From NCBI RefSeq assembly GCF_007786235.1, contig NZ_VNFK01000012.1, forward strand, positions 94,276 through 158,275: a DNA stretch of 64,000 bases, written 5' to 3'. Both the position numbers and the translations under genes were made by a program. Positions 40,624 through 49,163 of this stretch are shown one piece after another. The number at the start of each line of letters is the position of its first letter. Position 1 is the stretch's first letter. The notes under the pieces are model-generated. The model ran no database searches. It saw only the letters and a program-made list of their open reading frames with translations, and was not told the DNA's origin. The DNA is from Paenarthrobacter nitroguajacolicus. GTDB taxonomy: Bacteria; Actinomycetota; Actinomycetes; Actinomycetales; Micrococcaceae.

Positions 40624-41643
40624 ATGACCGACGCGCCCGCGTCCGGCCCCAAACCGACCATCCGTGATGTCGCCAGCGCCGCCGGCGTCTCAAAATCCTT
40701 GGTCTCCCTCGTCTTACAGGGCTCCGCCAACGTCAGCGATAGCCGTCGTCGTGCCGTCCTGGAGGCAATGGAGCACTTGGGCTACCGGCCCAACCGCCTG
40801 GCGCAGCGGCTTTCCGGCACCCGCAGCGGAACCATCGGCGTGGTACTCAATGACATCCGGAATCCGTGGTTCGTGGAGCTGCTCGAAGGGCTGACGGCGT
40901 CCCTCCACGCAGCAGGCGTCTCCCCGGTCCTCGCTGACGCGTACACAGACCAGCGCGTGGGCCGCAGTTCCGTGGAAACCCTGCTGGAGCAGAGGATCGA
41001 TGGCTTGGTAGTGGTCGGCACCACCAACGAGTCCGCAGCCATCGAAAACGCCGCCCGAAGCCTCCCCGTGGTCCTGGCCGGAACCCGCGAACCTGCCCTT
41101 CCCGGCGTCGACATCGTAGTCAATGACGACGACGCCGGTGCGCGCCAGGCGACAGAACATTTGCTGCAGTTGGGGCACCGCCGGGTGGCCCACCTGCAGG
41201 GCCCGGGTGAGGTGGGGAAATTGCGGCGGTTGTCCTTTGAACGGACAATGCGCGACGCCGGGCTGGAACCCACGGTGGTAGCCGGCGGAGTGAGCGAGGA
41301 AAGCGCCTACAGCGCGGCCAGCCGGCTCCTTGCCGCCCCGGCCAGGCCCACGGCCATCTTCGCGTACAACGACATCGCCTGCATCGGCGCGCTGTCGGCG
41401 GCCGATGACCTCGGCCTCTCAGTGCCCCAAGACCTGTCCTTGGTGGGCTACGACAACACCTATCTGGCCAAGATCCGACACCTGTCCCTGACCTCCGTGG
41501 ACAACGGAAACCTGGCCGTCGGCGTCGAGGCGGGCAAATTCATTCTGGAACGGCTCACCACTCCCAGCCTGCCTGCGCGGCTCCACCAGGTTCCGTCGCA
41601 GCTTCAGGTCCGGGGGTCAACGGGGCACGTCCCCTCTCCCTAG
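40624..41643 (+). CDS. LacI-family transcriptional repressor
   Basis: A 339-residue LacI/GalR regulator: TIRDVASAAGVSKSLVSLVL with the recognition helix, hinge LGYRPNRLAQRLSG, then the ligand domain (GVVLNDIRNPWFVELLEG, IFAYNDIACIGALSAADDLG). ATG 40624 has AAAGGAG eight nt upstream; the frame upstream to 40591 is not needed. It is divergent from two Gfo/Idh/MocA genes over a perfect palindrome, so a sugar- or polyol-derived inducer is likely. Its stop overlaps the convergent EamA gene by 4 nt. Confidence 0.9.
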   Translation: MTDAPASGPKPTIRDVASAAGVSKSLVSLVLQGSANVSDSRRRAVLEAMEHLGYRPNRLAQRLSGTRSGTIGVVLNDIRNPWFVELLEGLTASLHAAGVSPVLADAYTDQRVGRSSVETLLEQRIDGLVVVGTTNESAAIENAARSLPVVLAGTREPALPGVDIVVNDDDAGARQATEHLLQLGHRRVAHLQGPGEVGKLRRLSFERTMRDAGLEPTVVAGGVSEESAYSAASRLLAAPARPTAIFAYNDIACIGALSAADDLGLSVPQDLSLVGYDNTYLAKIRHLSLTSVDNGNLAVGVEAGKFILERLTTPSLPARLHQVPSQLQVRGSTGHVPSP

Positions 41644-42524
41644 CCCTGCTTCCCGCCGCGTCCCCTGACCAGCAGCACGCCGACGTTCGCGGCAACGATC
41701 AGTCCGATCCCCGCCCACTGCCCCACGGCCAGTTCCTCATGCAGGGCCACGGCACCGATGATGGCGGCGAATACCGGGTTGATGCTCATGAGCACGCCGA
41801 ACAGGTTCGCCGGGACCCGTCGCAGCGCAATCAAGTCCGCCACGTACGGCAACACCGAGGCGAGGATGCCCGCACCCACCGCGCACAGGACCGCGAAGCC
41901 ATCCACTGGCTGGCTGATGAAGACCACGACGGCGACCGGCAGGAACAGCGCCGCCGACACCCCTGCTGCGGCTGCGGTCCCTTGGATCCCCTGGATGCGT
42001 CGTCCCACCGTTCGGTTCAGGAGAATGTAGGCGGCCCAACTGCAAGCGGCGATCAACCCCAAGCCAATGCCCACGAAGTCCATGGATGCTTCCGGCTGCG
42101 TAATCGCGACGACGCCGACAGCCGCGGCCACGGCACAGAGGGCACTGCTCTTCCGGCGGGAGCTGATCAGCGCCACAGCCAGAGGGCCGAGGAACTCCAG
42201 GGGCACGGCGAGCCCGAGTCCGATCCTTTGGATCGACGCGTAGAGGCCCAGGTTCATGGTGCCGAATGAGACCGCCAACAGCAGCACCGGCCACCACTGC
42301 GCCCAGCTGAGATCCCTGAGCCTGGGCCGGACCATGGGCAGCAGGACCACGGCGGCAACCAACTGACGGACCGCCACTACGCCAACCGGTCCCAGCACAG
42401 GGAAGGCCAGGGATCCTGTGGCTGCACCGAGCTGGTTGGAGAGGGCACTCGCCACGAGGGTGGCGGCCCCGCCTGCCTTACCCTGCGGTTGCGTGGAACC
42501 GCTCACTGGAATGGACTCGATCAT
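41640..42524 (-). CDS. EamA-family (DMT) transporter
   Basis: A 294-residue ten-span drug/metabolite transporter with two EamA repeats. The first repeat has ALSNQLGAATGSLAFPVLGP and the second GLGLIAACSWAAYILLNRTV then LLVRGRGG at the end. Related RhtA-type proteins export amino acids or their analogues. ATG 42524 is divergent from a LysR gene with an 85-nt gap, so the LysR protein probably controls it. Confidence 0.87.
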   Translation of the reverse strand: MIESIPVSGSTQPQGKAGGAATLVASALSNQLGAATGSLAFPVLGPVGVVAVRQLVAAVVLLPMVRPRLRDLSWAQWWPVLLLAVSFGTMNLGLYASIQRIGLGLAVPLEFLGPLAVALISSRRKSSALCAVAAAVGVVAITQPEASMDFVGIGLGLIAACSWAAYILLNRTVGRRIQGIQGTAAAAGVSAALFLPVAVVVFISQPVDGFAVLCAVGAGILASVLPYVADLIALRRVPANLFGVLMSINPVFAAIIGAVALHEELAVGQWAGIGLIVAANVGVLLVRGRGGKQG

Positions 42525-42609
42525 GCTGAAATTCTGCGCGCGTCCAACTCTTACGCTAAATGCATGGACGCTGCTATTTATACGCTCTGCGCATGAATAA
42601 GATGACCGC

Positions 42610-43461
42610 ATGGACGTTGAACTGAGGCAGCTGCGATGCTTGGCCGCCGTGGTGGACGAGGGCACCTTTACCGACGCCGCCATCGAGCTCCGAATGTCCC
42701 AGGCGGCAGTGTCCCGAAACATCGCCGCACTGGAGCGAACACTGGGAGTTCGACTGGTGGAGCGCACCACTCGCAGCGTTGCGCTGACTCCTTCCGGCGA
42801 GCGCGCCCTGACCAAGGCCCGCAGGATCCTGGCACTCCTGACCGATCTGGAACGGGACGCCAAGGCCGGCACCGGCAAGGTCAGGATCGGCTACGCGTGG
42901 TCCGCATTGGGTGAGCACACCACCGAGTTCCAGCGTCAGTGGGCAGCAGCCTTCCCCAGCGTGGAACTGCAGCTGATCCGCTCCAACTCCCCTACCGCGG
43001 GCCTCACCGACGGGACCACCGACTTCGCCATCCTTCGCCGCCTCCCGCAAGCTGCCGCCGTCGAACATGTCCGCGTAGGCGAGGAAAAGCGGTACTGCGC
43101 CATGGCTTCGGACGATCTTTTGGCATCGAGGAGGTCGGTGACGCTCGCCCAGATCGCGGCGAAGCCGGTGGCCATGGACCTCCGGACGGGCAGCACCACG
43201 CTGGAGCTTTGGCCCGAGGATGGCCGGCCGCCGCAGGTTGTCCCCATCCAGGACGTGGACGATTGGCTGACGGTGATCGGCAGCGGTGCAGCGCGGGGCA
43301 TTACGGCCGGGTCCACGGCTCACCAGTATCGACGGCGGGGCGTCACCTACCGCCCGGTCCGGGACGCGCCCCCGGTGCCGGTATTTGCCGCGTGGGCGAA
43401 GAAGGATCCGCCACAGGAACGTGAGCGGATTGTGGAGCTGCTGATGGGGTTGTACCGCTAG
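42610..43461 (+). CDS. LysR-family transcriptional regulator
   Basis: A 283-residue LysR regulator with HTH text LRQLRCLAAVVDEGTFTDAA and LRMSQAAVSRNIAALERTLG, followed by a substrate-binding domain (GKVRIGYAWSALGEHTTEFQ). It is divergent from the EamA transporter gene and probably controls that exporter in response to an exported compound. No strong ribosome site is seen before the ATG. No motif anomaly was found. Confidence 0.88.
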   Translation: MDVELRQLRCLAAVVDEGTFTDAAIELRMSQAAVSRNIAALERTLGVRLVERTTRSVALTPSGERALTKARRILALLTDLERDAKAGTGKVRIGYAWSALGEHTTEFQRQWAAAFPSVELQLIRSNSPTAGLTDGTTDFAILRRLPQAAAVEHVRVGEEKRYCAMASDDLLASRRSVTLAQIAAKPVAMDLRTGSTTLELWPEDGRPPQVVPIQDVDDWLTVIGSGAARGITAGSTAHQYRRRGVTYRPVRDAPPVPVFAAWAKKDPPQERERIVELLMGLYR

Positions 43462-43484
43462 CGGCTGCCCACTACCTTGGGCAC

Positions 43485-43982
43485 ATGGAATCGGCGCTGG
43501 CCTCGTGGGGCGAGTTCAACGTGGCGATCGCCGGGGCGGGTGCGGCGCTGGGAGGGCTCCTGATCGTGGCCCTCTCCGTCAACATCAAGCAGATCGCGGA
43601 GTCGCGCGGCCTTGCGGCGCGCGCGGGGGCCGCCATTTCGGCGCTCATCCTGGGTGTGGTCCTGGCCTGCGCAGCGCTCATCCCGAGCCAGGAGCTGTGG
43701 GCCTTTGGTATCGAAGTCCTGGTGGGGACGCTGGCAGGCGGGGTGATCGCCTTCCTTGCCGCCCGCGCCATTGTTCAGGATGACACCCCGGGCCATCCCC
43801 ACCGCTGGGACGCCCAACACATCGTGTCATTCGTGATCCCGCTGGTGATCTACGCCATGGGTGGCGTGCTGCTGGTCCTGTCCGTGCCGGTCGGACTGGT
43901 GGTGGTAGCACTGGGGACCATCGTCGCGTTGATCGGTGCAGTGGTGTTCTCCTGGGTGGCCCTCGTGGAGATCCTGCGCTGA
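43485..43982 (+). CDS. four-span membrane protein of unknown function
   Basis: A 165-residue integral membrane protein with four hydrophobic segments in two pairs: FNVAIAGAGAALGGLLIVALS, ISALILGVVLACAALIP, VIPLVIYAMGGVLLVLSV and VVALGTIVALIGAVVFSW. No domain is recognised. It follows the LysR gene by 23 nt on the same strand and ends before a stem-loop shared with ilvD. Confidence 0.6.
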   Translation: MESALASWGEFNVAIAGAGAALGGLLIVALSVNIKQIAESRGLAARAGAAISALILGVVLACAALIPSQELWAFGIEVLVGTLAGGVIAFLAARAIVQDDTPGHPHRWDAQHIVSFVIPLVIYAMGGVLLVLSVPVGLVVVALGTIVALIGAVVFSWVALVEILR

Positions 43983-44014
43983 CCTTCGCCGGAACGGATC
44001 CCGGCGCACAAAAG

Positions 44015-44065
44015 CCGCCCACCGCCGTCGTGCGTTCAGATGAAGCACGACGACGGCAGGCGGCA
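44015..44065. terminator. stem-loop between convergent genes
   Basis: GCCGCC-N2-CCGCCGTCGTGC pairs with the downstream GCACGACG-N-CGGC-N-GGCGGC around an 11-nt loop, giving a GC-rich hairpin in the 101-nt gap before the convergent ilvD stop. There is no U-tract. Confidence 0.65.
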
Positions 44066-44083
44066 TATGCGCGGAACGGCGCC

Positions 44084-45946
44084 TTAGAGGTTTTCCACCA
44101 GCGAGACGTCGCGTACGGCGCCCTTGTCCGCGGACAGAGCCATGGCGGCGTAGGCGCGCAGGGCCGGGGACACCTGGCGGTCGCGGTTCTTGGGCTTGTA
44201 CCCACCGTTGACCTCGAGCTTTTCGCGGCGTTCGGCGAGGATCTCATCGGAAACATTCAACTGGAGGGAGCGCTGGGTGATATCGATGCTGATGATGTCA
44301 CCGTTTTCCACCAAGGCGATGGCTCCGCCGGAGGCAGCCTCCGGGGAAATGTGCCCGATCGACAGGCCGGAGGTACCGCCGGAGAAGCGGCCGTCCGTGA
44401 TGAGGGCGCACTTCTTGCCCAAGCCGCGGCCCTTGAGGAAGCTCGTTGGGTACAGCATTTCCTGCATGCCCGGGCCACCCCTGGGGCCTTCGTAGCGGAT
44501 GACCACCACGTCGCCTTCCTTGATGGTCTTGTTCAGGATCATTTCCACGGCTTCGTCCTGCGACTCGCACACTACGGCGGGCCCCTCGAAGGTCCAGATG
44601 GACTCGTCGACTCCGGCGGTCTTCACCACAGCGCCGTCCACTGCCACGTTGCCGCGCAGCACAGCGAGGCCACCGTCCTTGGAAAACGCGTGCTCCACGG
44701 AACGGATGCAGCCGCCCTCTGCGTCGGTGTCCAGGGAGGTCCACTGGTTCGACTGCGAGAACGCGGTGGAGGAACGGACGCCGCCGGGGGCCGCGTGCCA
44801 CAGCGCCTGCGCTTCCTCGGTTGCTTTGCCACCGCGGATGTCCCAGTCGTCCAGCCAGCCGTCCAGGTCCGTGGAGTGCACGGAGTGGACGTTCTTGTGC
44901 AGGAGGCCGCCGCGGTTCAACTCACCCAGCAGGGCGGGGATGCCACCGGCGCGGTGTACATCCTCCATGTAGTAGGTCTTGTTTCCGGCGACGTTCGGGG
45001 CCACCTTGGCCAGGCAGGGCACCTGGCGGGACTTGGTGTCCATCTCGGCCAGTCCGTACTCCACGCCGGCTTCCTGGGCTGCAGCCAGCAGGTGGAGGAT
45101 GGTGTTGGTGGAGCCACCCATGGAGATGTCCAGGGCCATGGCGTTGTCAAAGGCCTCAGCGGTGGCAATGGAGCGCGGCAGCACGGAGTCGTCGTCGCCG
45201 TCGTAATAGCGCTTCACCAGCTCGACGACGGTGGCGCCGGCCTTTTCATACAGCGCCTTGCGGGCGGTGTGGGTGGCGAGCACGGAGCCGTTGCCCGGCA
45301 GGGCCAGGCCGATGGCTTCGGCGAGGCAGTTCATGGAGTTGGCGGTGAACATGCCCGAGCAGGAACCGCAGGTGGGGCAGGCGTTCTCTTCGATGAGGTT
45401 GATGTCCTCGTCGGAGATGGATTCGTCCACGGCGTCGGCAATGGCGTTCACCAGGTCCAGGGAGCGCACGGACCCGTCGGTCAGGGTCACGCGGCCGGCC
45501 TCCATGGGGCCGCCGGACACGAAGACAACCGGAATGTTCAGGCGCAGCGCGGCCATGAGCATGCCGGGAGTGATCTTGTCGCAGTTGGAGATGCAGACCA
45601 AGGCGTCGGCGCAGTGTGCGTTGACCATGTACTCGACGGAGTCGGCGATCAGGTCGCGGGACGGCAGGGAGTAGAGCATGCCGGAGTGGCCCATGGCGAT
45701 GCCGTCGTCCACGGCGATGGTGTTGAATTCGCGGGGAACAGCACCGGCGGCGAGGATCGCGTCGGAGACGATCCGGCCCACGGGGGCAAGGTGGGTGTGG
45801 CCGGGGACGAATTCCGTGAAGGAGTTGGCGACGGCGATGATCGGCTTGCCGATGTCCGTGTTGGCGACGCCGGAGGCGCGCAGCAGTGCGCGGGCGCCGG
45901 CCATGTTGCGGCCATGGGTGACTGTTCGTGAGCGTAGTGCAGGCAT
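44084..45946 (-). CDS. ilvD: dihydroxy-acid dehydratase
   Basis: A 620-residue IlvD enzyme that dehydrates 2,3-dihydroxy-isovalerate (and its methyl homologue) in valine, isoleucine and leucine synthesis. The iron-sulfur ligands are seen in [12 protein letters not shown] and [20 protein letters not shown], and further family text is [16 protein letters not shown] and [23 protein letters not shown] 45946 gives the usual length; a longer frame adds nine residues. It stands alone, not in an ilv operon, and its start is divergent from a regulator gene over a palindrome-rich gap. Confidence 0.95.
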   Translation of the reverse strand: MPALRSRTVTHGRNMAGARALLRASGVANTDIGKPIIAVANSFTEFVPGHTHLAPVGRIVSDAILAAGAVPREFNTIAVDDGIAMGHSGMLYSLPSRDLIADSVEYMVNAHCADALVCISNCDKITPGMLMAALRLNIPVVFVSGGPMEAGRVTLTDGSVRSLDLVNAIADAVDESISDEDINLIEENACPTCGSCSGMFTANSMNCLAEAIGLALPGNGSVLATHTARKALYEKAGATVVELVKRYYDGDDDSVLPRSIATAEAFDNAMALDISMGGSTNTILHLLAAAQEAGVEYGLAEMDTKSRQVPCLAKVAPNVAGNKTYYMEDVHRAGGIPALLGELNRGGLLHKNVHSVHSTDLDGWLDDWDIRGGKATEEAQALWHAAPGGVRSSTAFSQSNQWTSLDTDAEGGCIRSVEHAFSKDGGLAVLRGNVAVDGAVVKTAGVDESIWTFEGPAVVCESQDEAVEMILNKTIKEGDVVVIRYEGPRGGPGMQEMLYPTSFLKGRGLGKKCALITDGRFSGGTSGLSIGHISPEAASGGAIALVENGDIISIDITQRSLQLNVSDEILAERREKLEVNGGYKPKNRDRQVSPALRAYAAMALSADKGAVRDVSLVENL

Positions 45947-46032
45947 GATTACCATCCTGCTGTGTCTGTGCATGGCGTGGAAGACGGCGCTGCTACTAGT
46001 AGTGAAAGTACCAGAGTAATAGTGTTGTCAGA

Positions 46033-46860
46033 GTGAAAGATGAAAGACGCAAGGAGTTGGGTCTCTACCTCAGGACCCGCCGCACCCAAGCCCTGCGATC
46101 GGACTACGGGCTGCCGCCTGTAGGCCGTAGCCGCGAGCGCGGCCTCCGCCGGGAAGAGATCGCTTTCCTCTCCGGAGTCAGCGTTACCTGGTACACCTGG
46201 CTCGAGCAGGGCAGGGATATCAGCCCCTCACGGCAGGTCCTGGAATCCATTGCCCGCGCTCTGCATCTCTCCGACACCGGGCTGAGCTATGTGCTGTCCC
46301 TGGGCGGTTACTCGTCCGCCCCGCCCAAGGGCCCCGTGGCCGCCGATGCTCCCGCCCACGTCCAGCGCCTGCTCGAGGCACTCGACCCCAACCCCTCCTA
46401 CGCATTGTCCCCCGACTGGGGCATTGCCGGTTGGAATCGCGCCTATGAGGCGCTGTACCCCAACATCGGCACCTTCGACGCCTCGGACCGGAACCTCCTC
46501 TGGCTCGTGTTCACCGATCCCTACATCCGCGATCTGCTCCCCGACTGGGACGTCACCAGCAAACGGTTCCTTGCCGAATTCAGGGCGGAGACGGGGCAGC
46601 GACTGGGAGATCCGGACGTCGAATACCAAGTGGAGCGGCTCAAGGAAGCCAGCCCGGAATTCCAGGAAAGCTGGGAGCGCTACGACATCCTGGGCTTCGA
46701 GTCCCGCGAGCGCCAGTTCCACCACCCCGCCGTTGGCGTGCTGCACCTCGAGCACCATCAGGTGTCGCCGTCGGACCGGCCGGACCTTCACATCGTGGTC
46801 TACACTCCGGCGCCCGGCAGTGATGCGGGTGCACAGATGCAGCGGTTGCTGGGGATCTGA
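46033..46860 (+). CDS. HTH regulator with MmyB-like ligand domain
   Basis: A 275-residue helix-turn-helix protein. The N-terminal XRE domain reads RRKELGLYLRTRRTQALRSD, then GLRREEIAFLSGVSVTWYTW LEQGRD; the C-terminal part is the MmyB-like ligand-binding domain common in actinobacteria (NPSYALSPDWGIAGWNRAYE). The start is a GTG at 46033. It is divergent from ilvD across an AT-richer gap, so control of ilvD or of itself is possible. The gene ends 18 nt before the convergent AlkC-like gene. Confidence 0.87.
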   Translation: MKDERRKELGLYLRTRRTQALRSDYGLPPVGRSRERGLRREEIAFLSGVSVTWYTWLEQGRDISPSRQVLESIARALHLSDTGLSYVLSLGGYSSAPPKGPVAADAPAHVQRLLEALDPNPSYALSPDWGIAGWNRAYEALYPNIGTFDASDRNLLWLVFTDPYIRDLLPDWDVTSKRFLAEFRAETGQRLGDPDVEYQVERLKEASPEFQESWERYDILGFESRERQFHHPAVGVLHLEHHQVSPSDRPDLHIVVYTPAPGSDAGAQMQRLLGI

Positions 46861-46878
46861 CGTCAACGGGTCCCGGTC

Positions 46879-47988
46879 TTAGCTGGGCTCCTTCGTGTTG
46901 ACGACGAAGTTCGCAGGCACCGATGCGATGCCATTTGCCTGGACCACCACGTAGTGCTGCCCTGGGTAGTACGTGCGGGTTGTGATGGGGCGGAAGGAAT
47001 GTGACTTGGTGACAGTGACCGTCTCACCGGGTGCGATCCGGCGGGATGTGAGCTTGAAAGTCTTGGCGTTTACCGTTCCGTTGGCGCGCTGGAAACCGAT
47101 GGAATAGTCAATCGCTGCCGTTGCGGGCTCGGAGCCCTCATTCGATACCTCCGCTGTGAATTCCACGGTTCCGTCCCATGGGATGGCCGCGTGGAGGATC
47201 CGGGGCTCCATGACCACGAGCCGGCCACCCGAGTAGCCAAGGAGCGCGAGTGCCTCTGGGTTGCCTTGTTTGACCAGGGTCCTGAGGCCGTGACGGACAA
47301 CCTTGGCCGTGGAGGCATCCGGCTTCCCTGACCAACGGCGCGCCGTGGCCACCACCAGCAGTGGATCAATCCGGCTTAGATCGTTGAGATGGTTTGCCGC
47401 GGACCGGCGAACGTAGTCGGAATCGTCCTGGAACGTGGCATCGAGGATCCCCTGAGTCGCCGCTGGATTGGCCACCAGCCAAGGAACTCTCTTTGCCCAT
47501 GGCAGGTAGGCCCGGGAGCCCTCCGTTGCGAGTCGGCGGACGTTGTGGTCGTGGTGGGTCGTCCACGTTTGCATGGTCGCGATGGCTCGTTCCGGCCGGG
47601 CAGCTATGAGGTCACGGATGGCGAACTCTCCAGTGAGCCGGACAGTCAGGCGGGAAAGCACGGCGAGTGCGGCGTCGAAGTCGTCGGGTGCCCCGGATTG
47701 GAGGGCCCTGCGGGTCACCACTTCGGAAGCCGGCCAGACCATCCACCCTGTAAACCGAGGGTCGTCGAGGGCATCGAGAAAGATCCGCTCAACCGAGGAG
47801 TAGCCTGCCGGAAGGTCTTGGAGCAGCGCGTCCCTGACGACATCTACGCGCTGCCGGAGGCGTTGCCCGTCAAGGGACTGGCGTGAGAGCTCCATTGTTG
47901 GCAGGTCCACGCCGGGCCCGGTGCCCATGAGGATGGACCGCAGTTCGCTCACCACACTGGAATTGATCAGCTCATCCATCGCGCCCAT
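46879..47988 (-). CDS. DNA glycosylase AlkC-like with C-terminal Ig-like domain
   Basis: A 369-residue HEAT-repeat protein of the alkylpurine DNA glycosylase family (AlkC/AlkD-like). HEAT-type repeats fill about residues 60-260, with WTTHHDHNVRRLATEGSRAY, LPWAKRVPWLVANP and DDSDYVRRSAANHLND as characteristic text. From about residue 270 a beta-rich domain (AAIPWDGTVEFTAEVSNEGS, YYPGQHYVVVQANG) fits the Ig-like domain known from AlkC proteins. Such enzymes remove 3-methyladenine-type damage. ATG 47988 has AAGGAG upstream. No other repair gene is adjacent. AlkC is the best assignment by domain layout. Confidence 0.8.
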   Translation of the reverse strand: MGAMDELINSSVVSELRSILMGTGPGVDLPTMELSRQSLDGQRLRQRVDVVRDALLQDLPAGYSSVERIFLDALDDPRFTGWMVWPASEVVTRRALQSGAPDDFDAALAVLSRLTVRLTGEFAIRDLIAARPERAIATMQTWTTHHDHNVRRLATEGSRAYLPWAKRVPWLVANPAATQGILDATFQDDSDYVRRSAANHLNDLSRIDPLLVVATARRWSGKPDASTAKVVRHGLRTLVKQGNPEALALLGYSGGRLVVMEPRILHAAIPWDGTVEFTAEVSNEGSEPATAAIDYSIGFQRANGTVNAKTFKLTSRRIAPGETVTVTKSHSFRPITTRTYYPGQHYVVVQANGIASVPANFVVNTKEPS

Positions 47989-48097
47989 ATTTTCTCCTTC
48001 GCCGGTGCTGTCATCGTAGGCGATGGGACGGACACCCAAGATGCGCACAAGAGCGTCAGGCATGGCGCAGTGCGATGAGTAAGCGCACTATGGGGGG

Positions 48098-48991
48098 ATG
48101 AACGCCTCCAGCGCCGATGGTTGGGCGCAGGGAGGTTCCGGTAGCTTCGGGCCTGGCCTGCACCCCTGGAGCCGCTATGTGGCGATGGGCGACTCGTTCA
48201 CCGAGGGCGTGGGTGATCCCGAGCCGCGCAGCCCCGGCGGCCTGCGTGGCTGGGCGGACCGGGTGGCAGAAGAACTGAGCGTCGGACACCCGGATTTCGC
48301 CTATGCGAATCTCGCCATCAGCGGCCGGTTGCTCCGGCAGATCCTCGATGAACAAGTGGCTCCGGCACTGGCCCTGCAGCCCGATCTGATCACCCTCAAC
48401 GCCGGTGGCAATGATCTGCTCTTCCACAGGACCGATCCGGACAAACTTGCCTTGGAGTTGGACGCCGGAGTGGGAACCTTGGCCACCACAGGGGCAACCA
48501 TCCTGCTGTTTACCGGTCCGGACTGGGGCGCCACGCCGGTGCTCGGCCGCACCCGGGGCAAGGTGGCGATCTATAACGAGAACATCCGTGTGGTGGCCGC
48601 CCGGCATGACGCCATAGTGGCGGATCTGTGGGCATTGCGTGAGCTCACGCACCCGCAGATGTGGGACGCGGACAGGCTTCACTTCTCCCCGTTGGGCCAG
48701 CACGCCATCGCCATCATGGTCCTCAACGCCCTGAACGTCCCGCACTCCCTCGAACCAAAGACCCCCAAGATGTGGCCGGCGCGGAGTTGGCGAGGGGCAA
48801 GAACGGACGACATCATCTGGGCCCGTGAGCACTTGGTCCCGTGGGTACTCAGGCGGCTCACCCAGAGGGCTGATGGGGACCGGCAACCCAAGCGACCGGA
48901 ACCAGGACCGGTCTTTGGGGCCGGCATGCCTCCGGGGACCTACGTTGGCCACGATCCCCGCACCATCGTTGAACCGGACGGCTCTCCATAA
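48098..48991 (+). CDS. SGNH/GDSL hydrolase family protein
   Basis: A 297-residue serine esterase-like protein without a signal peptide. Block I is RYVAMGDSFTEGVGD (nucleophile Ser in GDS), the oxyanion Gly is in AISGRLLRQIL, block III is LNAGGNDLLF, and block V DRLHFSPLGQHAIA holds Asp and His. A GGGGGG run lies just before the ATG. The catalytic set is complete. The C-terminal ~70 residues are proline-rich and charged. The substrate is unknown; many actinobacterial relatives act on acylated small molecules or cell-wall components. Confidence 0.88.
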   Translation: MNASSADGWAQGGSGSFGPGLHPWSRYVAMGDSFTEGVGDPEPRSPGGLRGWADRVAEELSVGHPDFAYANLAISGRLLRQILDEQVAPALALQPDLITLNAGGNDLLFHRTDPDKLALELDAGVGTLATTGATILLFTGPDWGATPVLGRTRGKVAIYNENIRVVAARHDAIVADLWALRELTHPQMWDADRLHFSPLGQHAIAIMVLNALNVPHSLEPKTPKMWPARSWRGARTDDIIWAREHLVPWVLRRLTQRADGDRQPKRPEPGPVFGAGMPPGTYVGHDPRTIVEPDGSP

Positions 48992-49163
48992 ATTGGCCTG
49001 ATTGGGTGCCCGCGCATATGCAGTCCGTCACCCTTTGCCGCGCCTGTGGTGGTGTCGACAGGATCGACGCTAAAATTTCACTTGCCGCAAGTACAAGCTC
49101 TTGGGCATCAACCGCGCTCCTTTTCTTGAAGCGCCATACCTTGAGTGGGGGAACCGACCAGTC

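Noticed and set aside
44030..45931. 633-codon open frame opposite ilvD
   Set aside because: It is fully antisense to an unmistakable ilvD gene and its Gly/Val/His-rich product matches no family; long antisense frames arise from GC bias.
45947..46032. Riboswitch or attenuator before ilvD
   Set aside because: Only a short inverted repeat (CTACTAGTAG) is present; no leader peptide rich in branched-chain codons was seen.
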